Below, in pieces: positions 18,755 to 27,546 of a stretch of 64,000 nucleotides of DNA. The DNA is from Achromobacter xylosoxidans. Lineage in GTDB: Bacteria > Pseudomonadota > Gammaproteobacteria > Burkholderiales > Burkholderiaceae_B. The position numbers were made by a program, and so were the translations under genes. The notes beneath the pieces are model-generated. The model did no database searches and was not told the DNA's origin. It saw only the letters and a list, made by a program, of their open reading frames with translations. Every line of letters starts with the position of its first letter. The first letter of the stretch is position 1. The stretch lies in NCBI RefSeq assembly GCF_002192695.1, contig NZ_MTLG01000112.1, forward strand, positions 1 to 64,000, read 5' to 3'.

Positions 18755-19534
18755 ATGACCGCCGACGCGCCTACCCTGATGCCCGGAGCCTCGCTCCCTC
18801 CCCGCGCCGCCGACTTTTACGGCTCGCGTCCCGCAAAGTCCCTGCTGGACCTGCTGTACGACGGCTTCCTGATGCTGTTCCTGCTGAAAAGCGGCCAGGA
18901 ACCCGTGGACGCCGCCTCGTTCTCGGCGCGCGTTCAGCAGTTCCTGGCCGACTTCGAGCGCAGCGCGAAGAAGATGGACATCCCGGCCGAGGACGTCTAC
19001 GCCACCAAGTACGCGTTCTGCGCGGCGGTGGATGAGACCGTGCTGAATTCCGGCTTTTCCATCCGCGACGCCTGGATGCTGCAGCCGCTGCAACTGACGC
19101 TGTTCGGCGAACAGCTCGCCGGCGAGAACTTCTTTGCGCGCCTGGAGGACCTGCGCGCGCAGGGCGCGCCGCGCCTGCAATCGCTGGAAGTGTTCTACAT
19201 GTGCCTGCTGCTGGGTTTCCAGGGCAAGTACATGATCGAAGGCCAGGAGAAGCTAGGCTATCTCACGGCGCGGCTGGGCGACGAGATCACGCTGCTGCGC
19301 GGCAAGCGCGCGGGCTTCGCGCCGCACTGGCCCCTGCCCGACAAGATCGCCCACACGCTCAAGCGCGACGTGCCGCTGTGGAGCATCGGCGCGCTGTTCG
19401 CGCTGCTGGGGCTACTGGCCTATCTGGGCATGAGCCACTTCCTGAACCGCGACATGCAGACCGCCATGGCTCCGTACCATGACATCGTCAAGATCGGGCC
19501 GCGCGCCGCGCACCTGACCATCTCGCTCCCCTGA
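18755..19534 (+). CDS. tssL: TssL (DotU-type) inner-membrane protein
   Basis: This 259-residue TssL/DotU protein has a cytoplasmic domain with the motif KYAFCAAVDETVLNS and a single C-terminal membrane span (about residues 210-230). There is no peptidoglycan-binding domain on TssL itself; a separate OmpA-like gene at 42948 probably supplies that function. It forms the membrane complex with TssM and TssJ. It is 9 nt from tssK and 21 nt from vgrG2. Confidence 0.96.
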   Translation: MTADAPTLMPGASLPPRAADFYGSRPAKSLLDLLYDGFLMLFLLKSGQEPVDAASFSARVQQFLADFERSAKKMDIPAEDVYATKYAFCAAVDETVLNSGFSIRDAWMLQPLQLTLFGEQLAGENFFARLEDLRAQGAPRLQSLEVFYMCLLLGFQGKYMIEGQEKLGYLTARLGDEITLLRGKRAGFAPHWPLPDKIAHTLKRDVPLWSIGALFALLGLLAYLGMSHFLNRDMQTAMAPYHDIVKIGPRAAHLTISLP

Positions 19535-19555
19535 CAGCCGCAGGCCGACCGCTCC

Positions 19556-22500
19556 ATGACCGACCGTTCCCAAACGCCCGCCGGATTCAGCAGCCTGGAT
19601 GTTGCCACCCTCTCCCAGAACGCCCGCATGCTGCAAGTGCGCACGCCCCTGGATGCGGCGCTCGCGGTGGAGCGCATGAGCCTGCGCGAAGGCGTCTCCG
19701 AACTGTTTTCCCTGACGCTGGACTGCCTGGCATCCTCGGCCGAACTGGATGTGCAGGCCCTGCTGGGCCGCGAGATCAGCGTCAGCCTGCTGCTGGCCGA
19801 CGGCGGCAGGCGCCAATGGCATGCAGTGGTGGAAGGCGTGGACGCGTTGGGCGCGGACGGCGGCCTGGCGCGCTACCGGCTGCACGCCGCGCCCTGGCTG
19901 GCGGCCCTGGGCCTGCGCCGCGACAGCTTTCTGTTCCAGGACAAATCGGTCACCGACATCCTGAGCGAAATCTTCGCCGACTATCCGCAGGCGGCCTACT
20001 CGTTCGACATCGCCGAACCGCCCGCGCCGCGCCCGCTGCGCACGCAGTACCGCGAGACCGATCTGGCCTTCGTGCTGCGCCTGATGGCCGAAGCCGGCTT
20101 GAGCTTCCGCTTCGACCACCAGCAGGGCGAACAGCAGGACGAAGCCTCGGGCGGCGCGCGCCACCGGCTGGTCGTGTTCGACACCCGCGCGGCGCGGCCC
20201 GCCTGCCCCGACGCCACGCTGCGCTTTCACCGCAGCGACGCCACCGAAACCGAGGACAGCATCACGCGCTTCGGCGCGTCCCGCGCGGTACGTCCCAACG
20301 CCGTGACGCGCCTGGCCTGGGACGACCGCAAGCTGCTCGCGCACGCGGCGCATGCGCAGTCCGACGTCCAGGCCGGCGCGGTGCCCCGCCTTGAAGACTA
20401 CGACTACGACGGCCACGGCCGCCATGCCGACGGCGACAGCGCGGAGCTTGCCGCCGCGCGCAGCCTGCAGGCGCATGAAGCCCGCATGGTGCGCTTTGAC
20501 GGTGGCGGCACGGCGCGCCAGATGATGCCCGGCCATGACTTCACGCTGACCCAGCACAGCCGCTATGCCGCGGGCTCGGGCCAGGCCGTCGATGAAATGG
20601 GCGGCAACCGCTACACGCTGCTGCACGTCGAACACGAAGCCGCCAACAACCTGGGCAGCCAGGCCGCCCAGGCGCTGGGCGAGTCCGATCTGGAACACGG
20701 CTCCTACCGCAACGCCTTCGGCGCCCTGCCCGCGGCCGCGCCGCTTGTGCCCAGCTGGCGCGCCAAGCCCACGGCGCCCGAAGGCCTGGCGGCTGTGGTG
20801 GTGGCCGCGCAGGACGCGCCCATTTCCTCGGGCCGCGACCTGCGCATCAAGGTGCAATTCCCCTGGCAACGCGGCGCGCGCCCGTTGCCTGGCGGCCTGG
20901 CGCACCGCAGCCACGGCGACGACACCGGCAATGCGCCGGGCGACGACAGTTCCGGCACCTGGCTGCGCGTTGCGGGCGCGCAGGCCGGTCCCAACTGGGG
21001 CGCGCACCATCTGCCGCGCAAAGGCACCGAGGTCCTGGTCGAGTTCCTGGACGGCGACATCGACCAGCCCGTGGCTTCGGCACAGCTGTACAACGACGCG
21101 GACCTGCCTCCCTGGTCCGCCGGCGAGGACGCCGCGGCCAACCATCCCGGCACGCTCAGCGGCTGGCACAGCAAGGGCCTGGACGACGCAGGCCACAGCC
21201 AGTGGCTGTTCGACGATACATCGCGGCAGATGCGCACCCGCCTGTCCAGTTCCATCGGCGCCACGCAGCTGGGCCTGGGCTATCTGGTCGAGCAGGCCGC
21301 GGACGAATCGAACCGCGGCGCATGGCGCGGCACCGGCTTCGAGCTGCGCTCGGATGCCTGGACCGTGGTGCGCTCCGGGCAAGGCATGCTGGTGTCCGCC
21401 AGCGCGCGCGAAGATGCCCGGTCCACCCAGGCCGACGCCCAGGAAGCGCTGACGCGTCTGCGCGGCGCGCAGCATGCGGCGCAACGCCTGGATGCCGCGG
21501 GAACGAAGCGCCAGGCGCGCGCGCTCGCGGCCACCAGCCAATATGACGCGCTGACCCGCGCCATCGACCCCAAGGGCGATGGCCGCTATCCGGGCAGCGT
21601 GGGCGGCCAACAGGCGCTCAAGGCCAGCGGCGCCGAGCGCACGGGCACGGAGGCGGTGGAGCGCATCGATGGCGCCCGCATGTTGATAGACGCGCCCTCC
21701 TCGCTCAACTTCGCCACGCCGGCCTCGGCCATCCTGCACGCCAGCGAAAACCTGCACGTCACCGCGCAGGCCGACGGCCACGTCGCCGCGCGCCAGACCT
21801 TCGCCACGGCCTCCGGCCGCTCCACCAGCCTGTTCGTGCAGGACGGCGGCATCCGCGCCGTCGCCGCCGAATCCCCTGTGTCAATCCACGCGCATACCGA
21901 CATGCTGGAAATGCTGGCCGGCCAGGACATCACCGTCACCTCCACCGCCGACAGCATCGAGATCCTGGCGAACCAGAGCGTCACCCTGCAGGCCGCCGGC
22001 GCCAGCATCGTCATGACCGGCGGCGACATCCTGTTCAAGGGGCCGGGCATGTTCTCGGTCAAAGGCGCGTCGCACAACCTGATTGGGCCTGCCAGCGACG
22101 CGGCCGCGCTGCCGGCGCTGCCGTCCACCCAAGTGGGCGACCCGATGCTGGTCACGGCCGAACTGGTGCACCGCCCCAAGGCCAAGCTGCAGGCGCAAGC
22201 CGGCTCCGGCCAGGCGCTGAATGCCGCCGGCGCGACCGGTGCGGTCGGCGCCGCGGCTCCCCTCGCCGCAGCCCCCACGCCTGCTGCGGCCGCCGGATCG
22301 CAAGCCTCGATGCTGGGCAGCGCGGGCGCCGCGCTTGCGAACGGCGCGACTGCCGTCTCCAAGAGCCTGTCCGCGGCGGCCGAAGGCGCGTCCGGCATGC
22401 TGGACCAGGCCAAGAGCATGGTGGGCGATGCGCTCAAGCCCGTGCAGGAATTGGGCGCCATGGCCGGCAAGACCATGCAGGCAGCGGGCAAGGCAGGCTC

Positions 22501-24763
22501 GGAACTGATGTCGGGCGCGATGGCAAAGGCCGGCGGCATGGCGCAGACGGCCATGCAGAATGCGGCTCCGTCGCTGACTGGCGGCGCCACGTCCTCACTG
22601 GCTAACGGCGCCACGCAATCCTTGGCCAGCATGGCAACGCCGTCGCTGATGGATGGCGGCCTCTCCACCATGAATATGGCGCAGGGCTCAACCGACGCGC
22701 TGGCCGGCGCGGTATCCATGCCGCAGGCGCTGACTGACGCGGCAGGAGCCGTGACGAAGGCGAGCGGCATGGCGTCGCAGGCCTCGGCCCTGGCATCGCA
22801 GGCATCCACCCTGGCTTCGCCGGCCGCAGGCGCCGGCCCGTCCGCCTCGGGCATGCTGTCGGGCGCTTCCAGCGCCGCCACGGCGATGGGCAACGCCACG
22901 GCGGCATCCGCCCTGGACGCCGCCTCCAACCTGACGGCGGCCGGCAGCGGCGGCGTGCGATCCGCCATCGGCCCGGTCATGACCCAGGCCATGGGCGCCA
23001 TGGGCGGACGCCCCGCCGCGCTGAGCACGGCGGTGAACACGCTGCTGACCATGCCGGACGTCAACCAGGGCAATCTGCCTACGGTGGCGGGCGCAATACT
23101 CAGCACGCCGGGCCTGACCGACTCCGCGATTCCGTCCGTGGTCGGCGCCATCCTGCAATCACCCACGATATCCAGCGTCACGCTGCCCAAGGTGGCGGAG
23201 GCGATCATGAACATCCCCGCGGTGGCGAACTCGCCCTATCCGGCGATGGCCAAGCGGGTCATGGAAATGGCTGGCGTCAGCCTGCCCGGCCCCGTGGCCA
23301 GGCCCGCGGGCGCGCCCGGCGGCGAGGACGCAGGCGGCGCCGCCGCGGCCGGGACGCCGGACGCCGGCGCGCCGACGCCATCCGCCTACCGGGCCAGGAG
23401 CGGCGCCAAGCTCCAGTACGTCAACCTAAAGGAGGAAGACGAAGTCTGGAACGATGGCCAGGCGCTGGACAGCCTGGACCGCCAGACCAACAAGCCCAGG
23501 ATCCGCGTGCGCTTCAACAAGGCCGGCCAGCACCGCTTCAGCGTCAAGGTCAGCCCGCGTGCGGGTAATGCGGTGTACTCCGCGCGCGAGCAAAGCCGCC
23601 AGCCGCTGTATCGCGAGCCCAACCAGCGCTCCTACAGCTATGTGACCGACGCCGACGGCACCAAGGTGGTCGACAACATCACCCTGCCCGCCGCCGGCCT
23701 GAACACCTATACCTTCGAGGTGGTGAACGACAAGAACCAGACCATCTCCACGGAGCAGGTCGAGACCGCAAGGCGGCTGTATCTCCAGGAAATCATGCTG
23801 CCTGGCCCCGAGACGCTGGCGCGCCGCCACGGCTTCCAGCCGACCGCGACGGAATACGCGCGGCATGGCGTGGACGTCGTGCAATTGCCGCCGGTCAGCA
23901 CGCGCGGCGACGCCAACATGGACGTGTTCACGGACGACGGTTATGAACGCCTGCGCCAATTGGCCGCCTCCGTCTATCCTGGGTCGCAGGGCCCGGACCA
24001 CGAGCCCTATACGCTCGTGGTCTGCCACATCGACCGGCTGGCCTCGATGCTGCCCGTCCAGCCCATTTACGTGCAAGCCTCGGCCGGTCCCGGCGCGGGC
24101 GACAAGCAGGTGGAGTTCGTCAGCGCCGACGGCAACCTCAGCTTCCTGTGGCATCACATCGAGCCGGGCGTGGACTGGTACGTCGAATGCCTGTTCGAGT
24201 ACACCGACCCCGCGGCCGGCCTCAGGCAGGTGACGATACCCAAGGACCGCATTACGCCGGTGCCCTACGATACGGCGAACCCCAAGGCCTGCCACGCCCT
24301 GAACATCCGCATGGCAGGCCTGGTTCCCGTCCCGACCACGGGCAAGATCATCCTGAAGGTCCGGTTGATGGAAAGCTCCGCGGGCGGCGTGGCGTTCCCC
24401 GGCACCAACCTTCTGGGCGTGGCGGCGATGAGCCCCTGGGAGCCCAACACGCTGGACTATCTGCAGCAGACGCTGGTGCACGAGATCGGCCACCTGATCG
24501 GCATGACGCCCAGCGGCCCCGAGTGGGCGCGTGCCCACCCGGACGAAGCCGACATGGACTCGTCCAAGCTCGACAAGGGTCCGTATTTCTATTCCCAGTT
24601 CGGCAACCACTGCCACTTCGGCCTGCCTGCCAGCCAGGCCGATCCCAGCCACGTCGGCTCCTGCGTCATGTTCGGCGGCGACTGCGTCAGCATCCGCTTC
24701 TGCGCCAGCTGCGCCCAGGCCGTACGCAAGACGGACATGTCCAATGGCTGGCCCTCGTTCTGA
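19556..24763 (+). CDS. vgrG: Evolved VgrG (TssI) with C-terminal zinc metallopeptidase toxin
   Basis: This 1735-residue VgrG is nearly twice the usual length. Residues 1-840 are a normal VgrG core (gp27-like base with TQYRETDLAFVLRLMAEAGL, OB fold with KVQFPWQRGARP, DUF2345 beta-helix). Residues about 860-1150 are an Ala/Gly/Ser/Met-rich low-complexity linker, and 1155-1244 hold five 18-residue helical repeats. A second Pro/Ala/Gly-rich spacer precedes a beta-rich domain (about 1285-1405). The end is a metallopeptidase domain with HEIGH at 1642-1646. Position +10 after the first His is not His, so it is not a metzincin; the third ligand is unassigned. The architecture resembles P. aeruginosa VgrG2b, whose peptidase acts in the periplasm. 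The exported protein encoded next is the likely immunity partner. Confidence 0.9.
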   Translation: MTDRSQTPAGFSSLDVATLSQNARMLQVRTPLDAALAVERMSLREGVSELFSLTLDCLASSAELDVQALLGREISVSLLLADGGRRQWHAVVEGVDALGADGGLARYRLHAAPWLAALGLRRDSFLFQDKSVTDILSEIFADYPQAAYSFDIAEPPAPRPLRTQYRETDLAFVLRLMAEAGLSFRFDHQQGEQQDEASGGARHRLVVFDTRAARPACPDATLRFHRSDATETEDSITRFGASRAVRPNAVTRLAWDDRKLLAHAAHAQSDVQAGAVPRLEDYDYDGHGRHADGDSAELAAARSLQAHEARMVRFDGGGTARQMMPGHDFTLTQHSRYAAGSGQAVDEMGGNRYTLLHVEHEAANNLGSQAAQALGESDLEHGSYRNAFGALPAAAPLVPSWRAKPTAPEGLAAVVVAAQDAPISSGRDLRIKVQFPWQRGARPLPGGLAHRSHGDDTGNAPGDDSSGTWLRVAGAQAGPNWGAHHLPRKGTEVLVEFLDGDIDQPVASAQLYNDADLPPWSAGEDAAANHPGTLSGWHSKGLDDAGHSQWLFDDTSRQMRTRLSSSIGATQLGLGYLVEQAADESNRGAWRGTGFELRSDAWTVVRSGQGMLVSASAREDARSTQADAQEALTRLRGAQHAAQRLDAAGTKRQARALAATSQYDALTRAIDPKGDGRYPGSVGGQQALKASGAERTGTEAVERIDGARMLIDAPSSLNFATPASAILHASENLHVTAQADGHVAARQTFATASGRSTSLFVQDGGIRAVAAESPVSIHAHTDMLEMLAGQDITVTSTADSIEILANQSVTLQAAGASIVMTGGDILFKGPGMFSVKGASHNLIGPASDAAALPALPSTQVGDPMLVTAELVHRPKAKLQAQAGSGQALNAAGATGAVGAAAPLAAAPTPAAAAGSQASMLGSAGAALANGATAVSKSLSAAAEGASGMLDQAKSMVGDALKPVQELGAMAGKTMQAAGKAGSELMSGAMAKAGGMAQTAMQNAAPSLTGGATSSLANGATQSLASMATPSLMDGGLSTMNMAQGSTDALAGAVSMPQALTDAAGAVTKASGMASQASALASQASTLASPAAGAGPSASGMLSGASSAATAMGNATAASALDAASNLTAAGSGGVRSAIGPVMTQAMGAMGGRPAALSTAVNTLLTMPDVNQGNLPTVAGAILSTPGLTDSAIPSVVGAILQSPTISSVTLPKVAEAIMNIPAVANSPYPAMAKRVMEMAGVSLPGPVARPAGAPGGEDAGGAAAAGTPDAGAPTPSAYRARSGAKLQYVNLKEEDEVWNDGQALDSLDRQTNKPRIRVRFNKAGQHRFSVKVSPRAGNAVYSAREQSRQPLYREPNQRSYSYVTDADGTKVVDNITLPAAGLNTYTFEVVNDKNQTISTEQVETARRLYLQEIMLPGPETLARRHGFQPTATEYARHGVDVVQLPPVSTRGDANMDVFTDDGYERLRQLAASVYPGSQGPDHEPYTLVVCHIDRLASMLPVQPIYVQASAGPGAGDKQVEFVSADGNLSFLWHHIEPGVDWYVECLFEYTDPAAGLRQVTIPKDRITPVPYDTANPKACHALNIRMAGLVPVPTTGKIILKVRLMESSAGGVAFPGTNLLGVAAMSPWEPNTLDYLQQTLVHEIGHLIGMTPSGPEWARAHPDEADMDSSKLDKGPYFYSQFGNHCHFGLPASQADPSHVGSCVMFGGDCVSIRFCASCAQAVRKTDMSNGWPSF
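23018..23287 (+). repeat. Five 18-residue (54-nt) helical repeats inside vgrG2
   Basis: The protein reads in register as five 18-residue units at residues 1155-1244, with a pattern of xLPxVxxAIxxxPxxxxS. Units begin ALSTAV, NLPTVA, AIPSVV, TLPKVA and PYPAMA. The first and last are more diverged. Each could form an amphipathic helix ended by the Pro. They sit between the low-complexity linker and the toxin part. Confidence 0.75.
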
Positions 24764-25370
24764 CGCGCGGCGCCGCCTGGCGCCGGCGCTGGCCCTGCTG
24801 CTCGCGGCCGCGATGGCCATGGCCGTGCCCGGCGCCGCCACCGCCGCGCGCCCCACCCCTCATACCCAGAAGACCACGATGAACACCGACTGGATCGATC
24901 CGCCCTCGTTCGCCACCGCGCCCATAGGCACCGTGCGCGACCACGCCTGCATCCCGCCCAACCAGGGCAGCGACGACCAGCTCAACATTGCCGCGCCCGC
25001 GCGCGTGCGTCCGCAGGCTTCCGGCGCGCTGGTCATCCCCGTCTGCGCGCAGGGCATCATTCCCGTATCGCAGAACCAGAAACTGCCGCGCTTCGTCGCC
25101 GTCAACACGCAGACCAAGGCGGTCTATGAAGGCGTGGCCTACGAATACAAGCCGCGCAAGCGTCCCGGCATGGAAGTGGACGAAATCCCCAGCTCGCGTC
25201 CGCCCAAGGGCCTTCCCATCAGTCCCGGCATCAGCGTGGGCACGCAGTTCAGCACCGACCTGGCGGCGCAGGTGCAGCTGCCGAAGGACCCGGCGGTCTA
25301 CGAGGTATATATCGAATCGAACGGCGTGCGTTCGAACACGGTGAAGATCGAAGTGCAGGCGGCGAAGTAG
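24744..25370 (+). CDS. Exported protein, candidate immunity partner of the VgrG2 metallopeptidase
   Basis: This 208-residue protein has a clear Sec signal peptide (basic start with RRR, a long Ala/Leu core, cleavage probably after AATA near residue 34). The mature part has a few Cys residues and beta-rich sequence ending VEVYIESN-like YEVYIESNGVRSNTVKIEVQ. I recognise no named family. The start ATG 24744 overlaps the vgrG2 stop by 20 nt, so its translation is coupled to that of the toxin. By analogy with VgrG2b/PA0261 in P. aeruginosa, a periplasmic immunity protein is the simplest reading; this is an inference from position and signal peptide. Confidence 0.75.
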   Translation: MAGPRSDARRRLAPALALLLAAAMAMAVPGAATAARPTPHTQKTTMNTDWIDPPSFATAPIGTVRDHACIPPNQGSDDQLNIAAPARVRPQASGALVIPVCAQGIIPVSQNQKLPRFVAVNTQTKAVYEGVAYEYKPRKRPGMEVDEIPSSRPPKGLPISPGISVGTQFSTDLAAQVQLPKDPAVYEVYIESNGVRSNTVKIEVQAAK

Positions 25371-25393
25371 GCGCCCTGTTTCCAGCGGCCGCC

Positions 25394-25735
25394 TCAGCCG
25401 CCTGACCGGCGGTTCCAGATCGCGCCGCCCCATATCCAGCCCGCGAGGGCCAGCGCCAGCATCGCGATCATGAATTCCACCCGGTGCTGCTGCGGCACCG
25501 GATTCAGGTGGGACAGGGTCAGGAATGGCTCCACGGACAGTAGTTCGGTAGCCGCAAGCGAACTGAAAAACATCGCCAGCACCAGGCCCGTGAAGCGCGG
25601 ACGCGCGCCGCGCGTCTCCTTGTCGCCCGTGATGAACCACAGCAGGCGAATCAGCTGTATCGCCGTCGCGGCGAACGGCACGCAGATGGCCAATGCCAGG
25701 GCGCCCAACGCAAGAAAGCCGTAGATCGACATCAT
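25394..25735 (-). CDS. Small membrane protein, family C copy 2
   Basis: This 113-residue protein has three hydrophobic segments (about residues 8-30, 48-66, 85-105). It shares with its neighbour at 25755 a conserved core: RGxRPxFTG, then VLAxxFSxLAA, EPFLTxSxxNPVP and AMLALA. It is the last gene of the leftward membrane-protein array. No named family is recognised. Candidate immunity protein by location only. Confidence 0.7.
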   Translation of the reverse strand: MMSIYGFLALGALALAICVPFAATAIQLIRLLWFITGDKETRGARPRFTGLVLAMFFSSLAATELLSVEPFLTLSHLNPVPQQHRVEFMIAMLALALAGWIWGGAIWNRRSGG

Positions 25736-25754
25736 GCGTGAACCCTGGCCCCCG

Positions 25755-26117
25755 CTAAGACGCGCGGGTCCCGATCATGCGCAGCACGCGGTCCCGGATC
25801 GACCGCCCATAGGCCCAGCACCACACAGCCAGCGCCAGCATCGCAACGGTGAAATAGGCCCTGGCCTCGATCGGAACCGGATTCATCTCCGAAATCGTCA
25901 GAAAGGGTTCATACCCCACGAAATCGCTGGCGGCCAGGGTGCTGAAGATCAGCGCCAGCACCGGCCCCGTGAAATGCGGCCGCTCGCCGCGCGTGGCCTT
26001 GTCGGCCCAGAAGGACCAATGGATGAAACGGCTTAGCTGGATCGTCACCGCGAACAGCGGGATGACGACGGCGAGCATCAGGACGATGAGGGCAACGAGG
26101 ACTTGAGGCGGAAGCAT
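25755..26117 (-). CDS. Small membrane protein, family C copy 1
   Basis: This 120-residue protein has three predicted membrane segments and is a clear paralogue of the 25394-25735 product (shared HFTG/RFTG, EPFLT and NPVP motifs at the same spacing). It starts 9 nt after the family B gene at 26127, so it belongs to the same transcript. Function unknown. Confidence 0.7.
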   Translation of the reverse strand: MLPPQVLVALIVLMLAVVIPLFAVTIQLSRFIHWSFWADKATRGERPHFTGPVLALIFSTLAASDFVGYEPFLTISEMNPVPIEARAYFTVAMLALAVWCWAYGRSIRDRVLRMIGTRAS

Positions 26118-26126
26118 GGCGGGATT

Positions 26127-26495
26127 TTAACGGCTGCGGGAAACGGCGCCGCGCCCGATACGGGCGCGTAGCGCCAGCCCGAACACCGCCATTCCCATCG
26201 ACAGCGACAGCAAGCGCAAGGCTTCCAGCGCCTTGTCGAAATAGGCCGGCTGATCGAACTGGACGGCGACGCCATAGCCGAAGACGGCGTAAGCAATGCA
26301 GGCCAGCAGAAACACCGCCATCAGCGCGATCGTGACGTCGCGCACCGCGCGCCAGGCCCTGGCCGAAAGCCCCGGAAGATTGGACTCCAGGCACAGCAGG
26401 ATTCCAGCGCCCCACCAGAGCGGAACGATCTGGAATATCCCCCAGGCCAGCAATTCGCCGGACTGCAGGACATTGGCGGGATACACCTCATTCAT
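26127..26495 (-). CDS. Small membrane protein, family B copy 4
   Basis: This 122-residue protein has three hydrophobic segments. Family B signature: GxGILLCxES near residue 30, LPGL, Trp-Arg-xVRDV, then MAVFLL and VFGYGVAV. Its ATG overlaps the preceding family A gene by 8 nt (ATGAATGA). It most resembles copy B2 at 27547. Function unknown; candidate immunity protein. Confidence 0.72.
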   Translation of the reverse strand: MNEVYPANVLQSGELLAWGIFQIVPLWWGAGILLCLESNLPGLSARAWRAVRDVTIALMAVFLLACIAYAVFGYGVAVQFDQPAYFDKALEALRLLSLSMGMAVFGLALRARIGRGAVSRSR

Positions 26496-26841
26496 GGCCG
26501 CGCTCCCGCTTCGCCATTCGCCGATGGACCAGCAGGACGATCAGGGCGGTAAGTAGAGACGGGCTCATGTACGGCATCAGCCCAAGCAGCGGAAACTCGT
26601 AGCCGCTGTCATGGTTGGTCGCCAGCCAATAGAACATGCCCAGCAGGACCAGCGCAAAAACCCAGACCGCCAGCATTCCAGCCGATATCCCGCGTCTGAA
26701 GGACCGCGTCCCCAGCCGGCCAAAATGCTGGGGCCATCGGCAGATGATCAGCGCCAGGACGCCCGCCGCCGGCACCAGGTAGGCCGTCGACTGGGCGATC
26801 AACATGCCAGACTCGGCAATCGCAGCAAGGACCGCGCGCAA
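26488..26841 (-). CDS. Small membrane protein, family A copy 4
   Basis: This 117-residue protein has three hydrophobic segments. Family A signature: WPQHFGRLGT near residue 37, a VWVFAL helix, then PYMSPSLL before a basic tail. The start is TTG at 26841 with GGGAG a few bases upstream, a pattern shared by the family A genes. It most resembles copy A2 at 27890. It is coupled to B4 by an 8-nt overlap. Confidence 0.72.
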   Translation of the reverse strand: MRAVLAAIAESGMLIAQSTAYLVPAAGVLALIICRWPQHFGRLGTRSFRRGISAGMLAVWVFALVLLGMFYWLATNHDSGYEFPLLGLMPYMSPSLLTALIVLLVHRRMAKRERGHE

Positions 26842-26871
26842 ATTCTTCTCCCAGGGCTAGAACCGACGCTC

Positions 26872-27093
26872 TCAGCGCAATCTGTGGCGCAGCGTCGGGC
26901 CGATCCGAGGCAGGATCAGCGATGGCCCCAGATAGTAGGGCAAGCGGGGCAGAAAAGTAACCGTACCGCCGGTCATAAGTCGAACGACGATATGGATGAT
27001 TCGAATCGGCTGGCCATTCAGGCCCAGCCGCCGCCGTCGAAGATTCGACTCCCGACCAATTCCCGCAAGCCCTGGCACCACGTTGTCAACCAT
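26872..27093 (-). pseudogene. Decayed family B gene (psiB3) with an A-like tail
   Basis: An ATG (27093) sits exactly where a B gene should start, overlapping the A3 stop by 8 nt (ATGGTTGA), and the product begins MVDN like B1 (MIDV). The frame is only 73 codons instead of about 118, the central membrane helices are missing, and the end (YLGPSLILPRIGPTLR) looks like the tail of family A (YLGPSMILSLIGGIVR in A3). I read this as a B copy that suffered deletion or recombination with an A copy. A short functional peptide cannot be excluded. Confidence 0.5.
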
Positions 27094-27439
27094 TACCCCT
27101 TTCCGCCCGGCGCATCTTGCATCGGACAATCCCCCCGATGAGCGACAAGATCATTGACGGCCCCAGATAAACCAGGAAGGAGAGCAAGAGGAAACCATAA
27201 GACCGCGAATAGTTCTCGGTGACATGATTGAGCAACAATGCGCCCGCGATAGCGAAGAGCCAGACCGCTACCATGACAAAGGAAAATGCCCTGCGTGACG
27301 CTGAAGATCCCAAAACCCCAAATCTGCCAGGCCAGGCCTGGACGGCGACTCCCAAAAGGCAGACAAGTGGCAGCGCGTACATCAACGCCTGTGCCGTCCG
27401 AAACGCCCTTTCGGCGGACCAAAGCATCAAGTCGTCCAA
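27086..27439 (-). CDS. Small membrane protein, family A copy 3
   Basis: This 117-residue protein has the family A signature (WPGRFGVLGSSASRR, VAVWLFAI, YLGPSMILSLIG). It starts with TTG at 27439 behind GGGAG. It most resembles copy A1 at 28644, supporting a block duplication. Its expected B partner is decayed. Three hydrophobic segments are visible; function unknown. Confidence 0.72.
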   Translation of the reverse strand: MDDLMLWSAERAFRTAQALMYALPLVCLLGVAVQAWPGRFGVLGSSASRRAFSFVMVAVWLFAIAGALLLNHVTENYSRSYGFLLLSFLVYLGPSMILSLIGGIVRCKMRRAERGNG

Positions 27440-27546
27440 TACCGTCTCCCAAGATAGTTAGCGGAAACTGTGCTGGGCGTCCCCTTTTCCGATAAGGGTT
27501 CCGTCATGCGCAGCGCCGTTTCAGCAACGCCCTCAAAAAACGCAAC

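Noticed and set aside
22300..23010. Low-complexity linker of VgrG2 as a frameshifted or spurious region
   Set aside because: The frame is continuous from a normal VgrG core to a recognisable metallopeptidase motif, so it is a real in-frame linker.
25398..25412. CCGCC/GGCGG hairpin as a terminator between the immunity candidate and C2
   Set aside because: It lies inside the C2 coding end, is short and lacks a T-run.
27523..27546. T-run after the B2 gene as an intrinsic terminator
   Set aside because: There is a run of Ts on the minus strand, but no stem in front of it.
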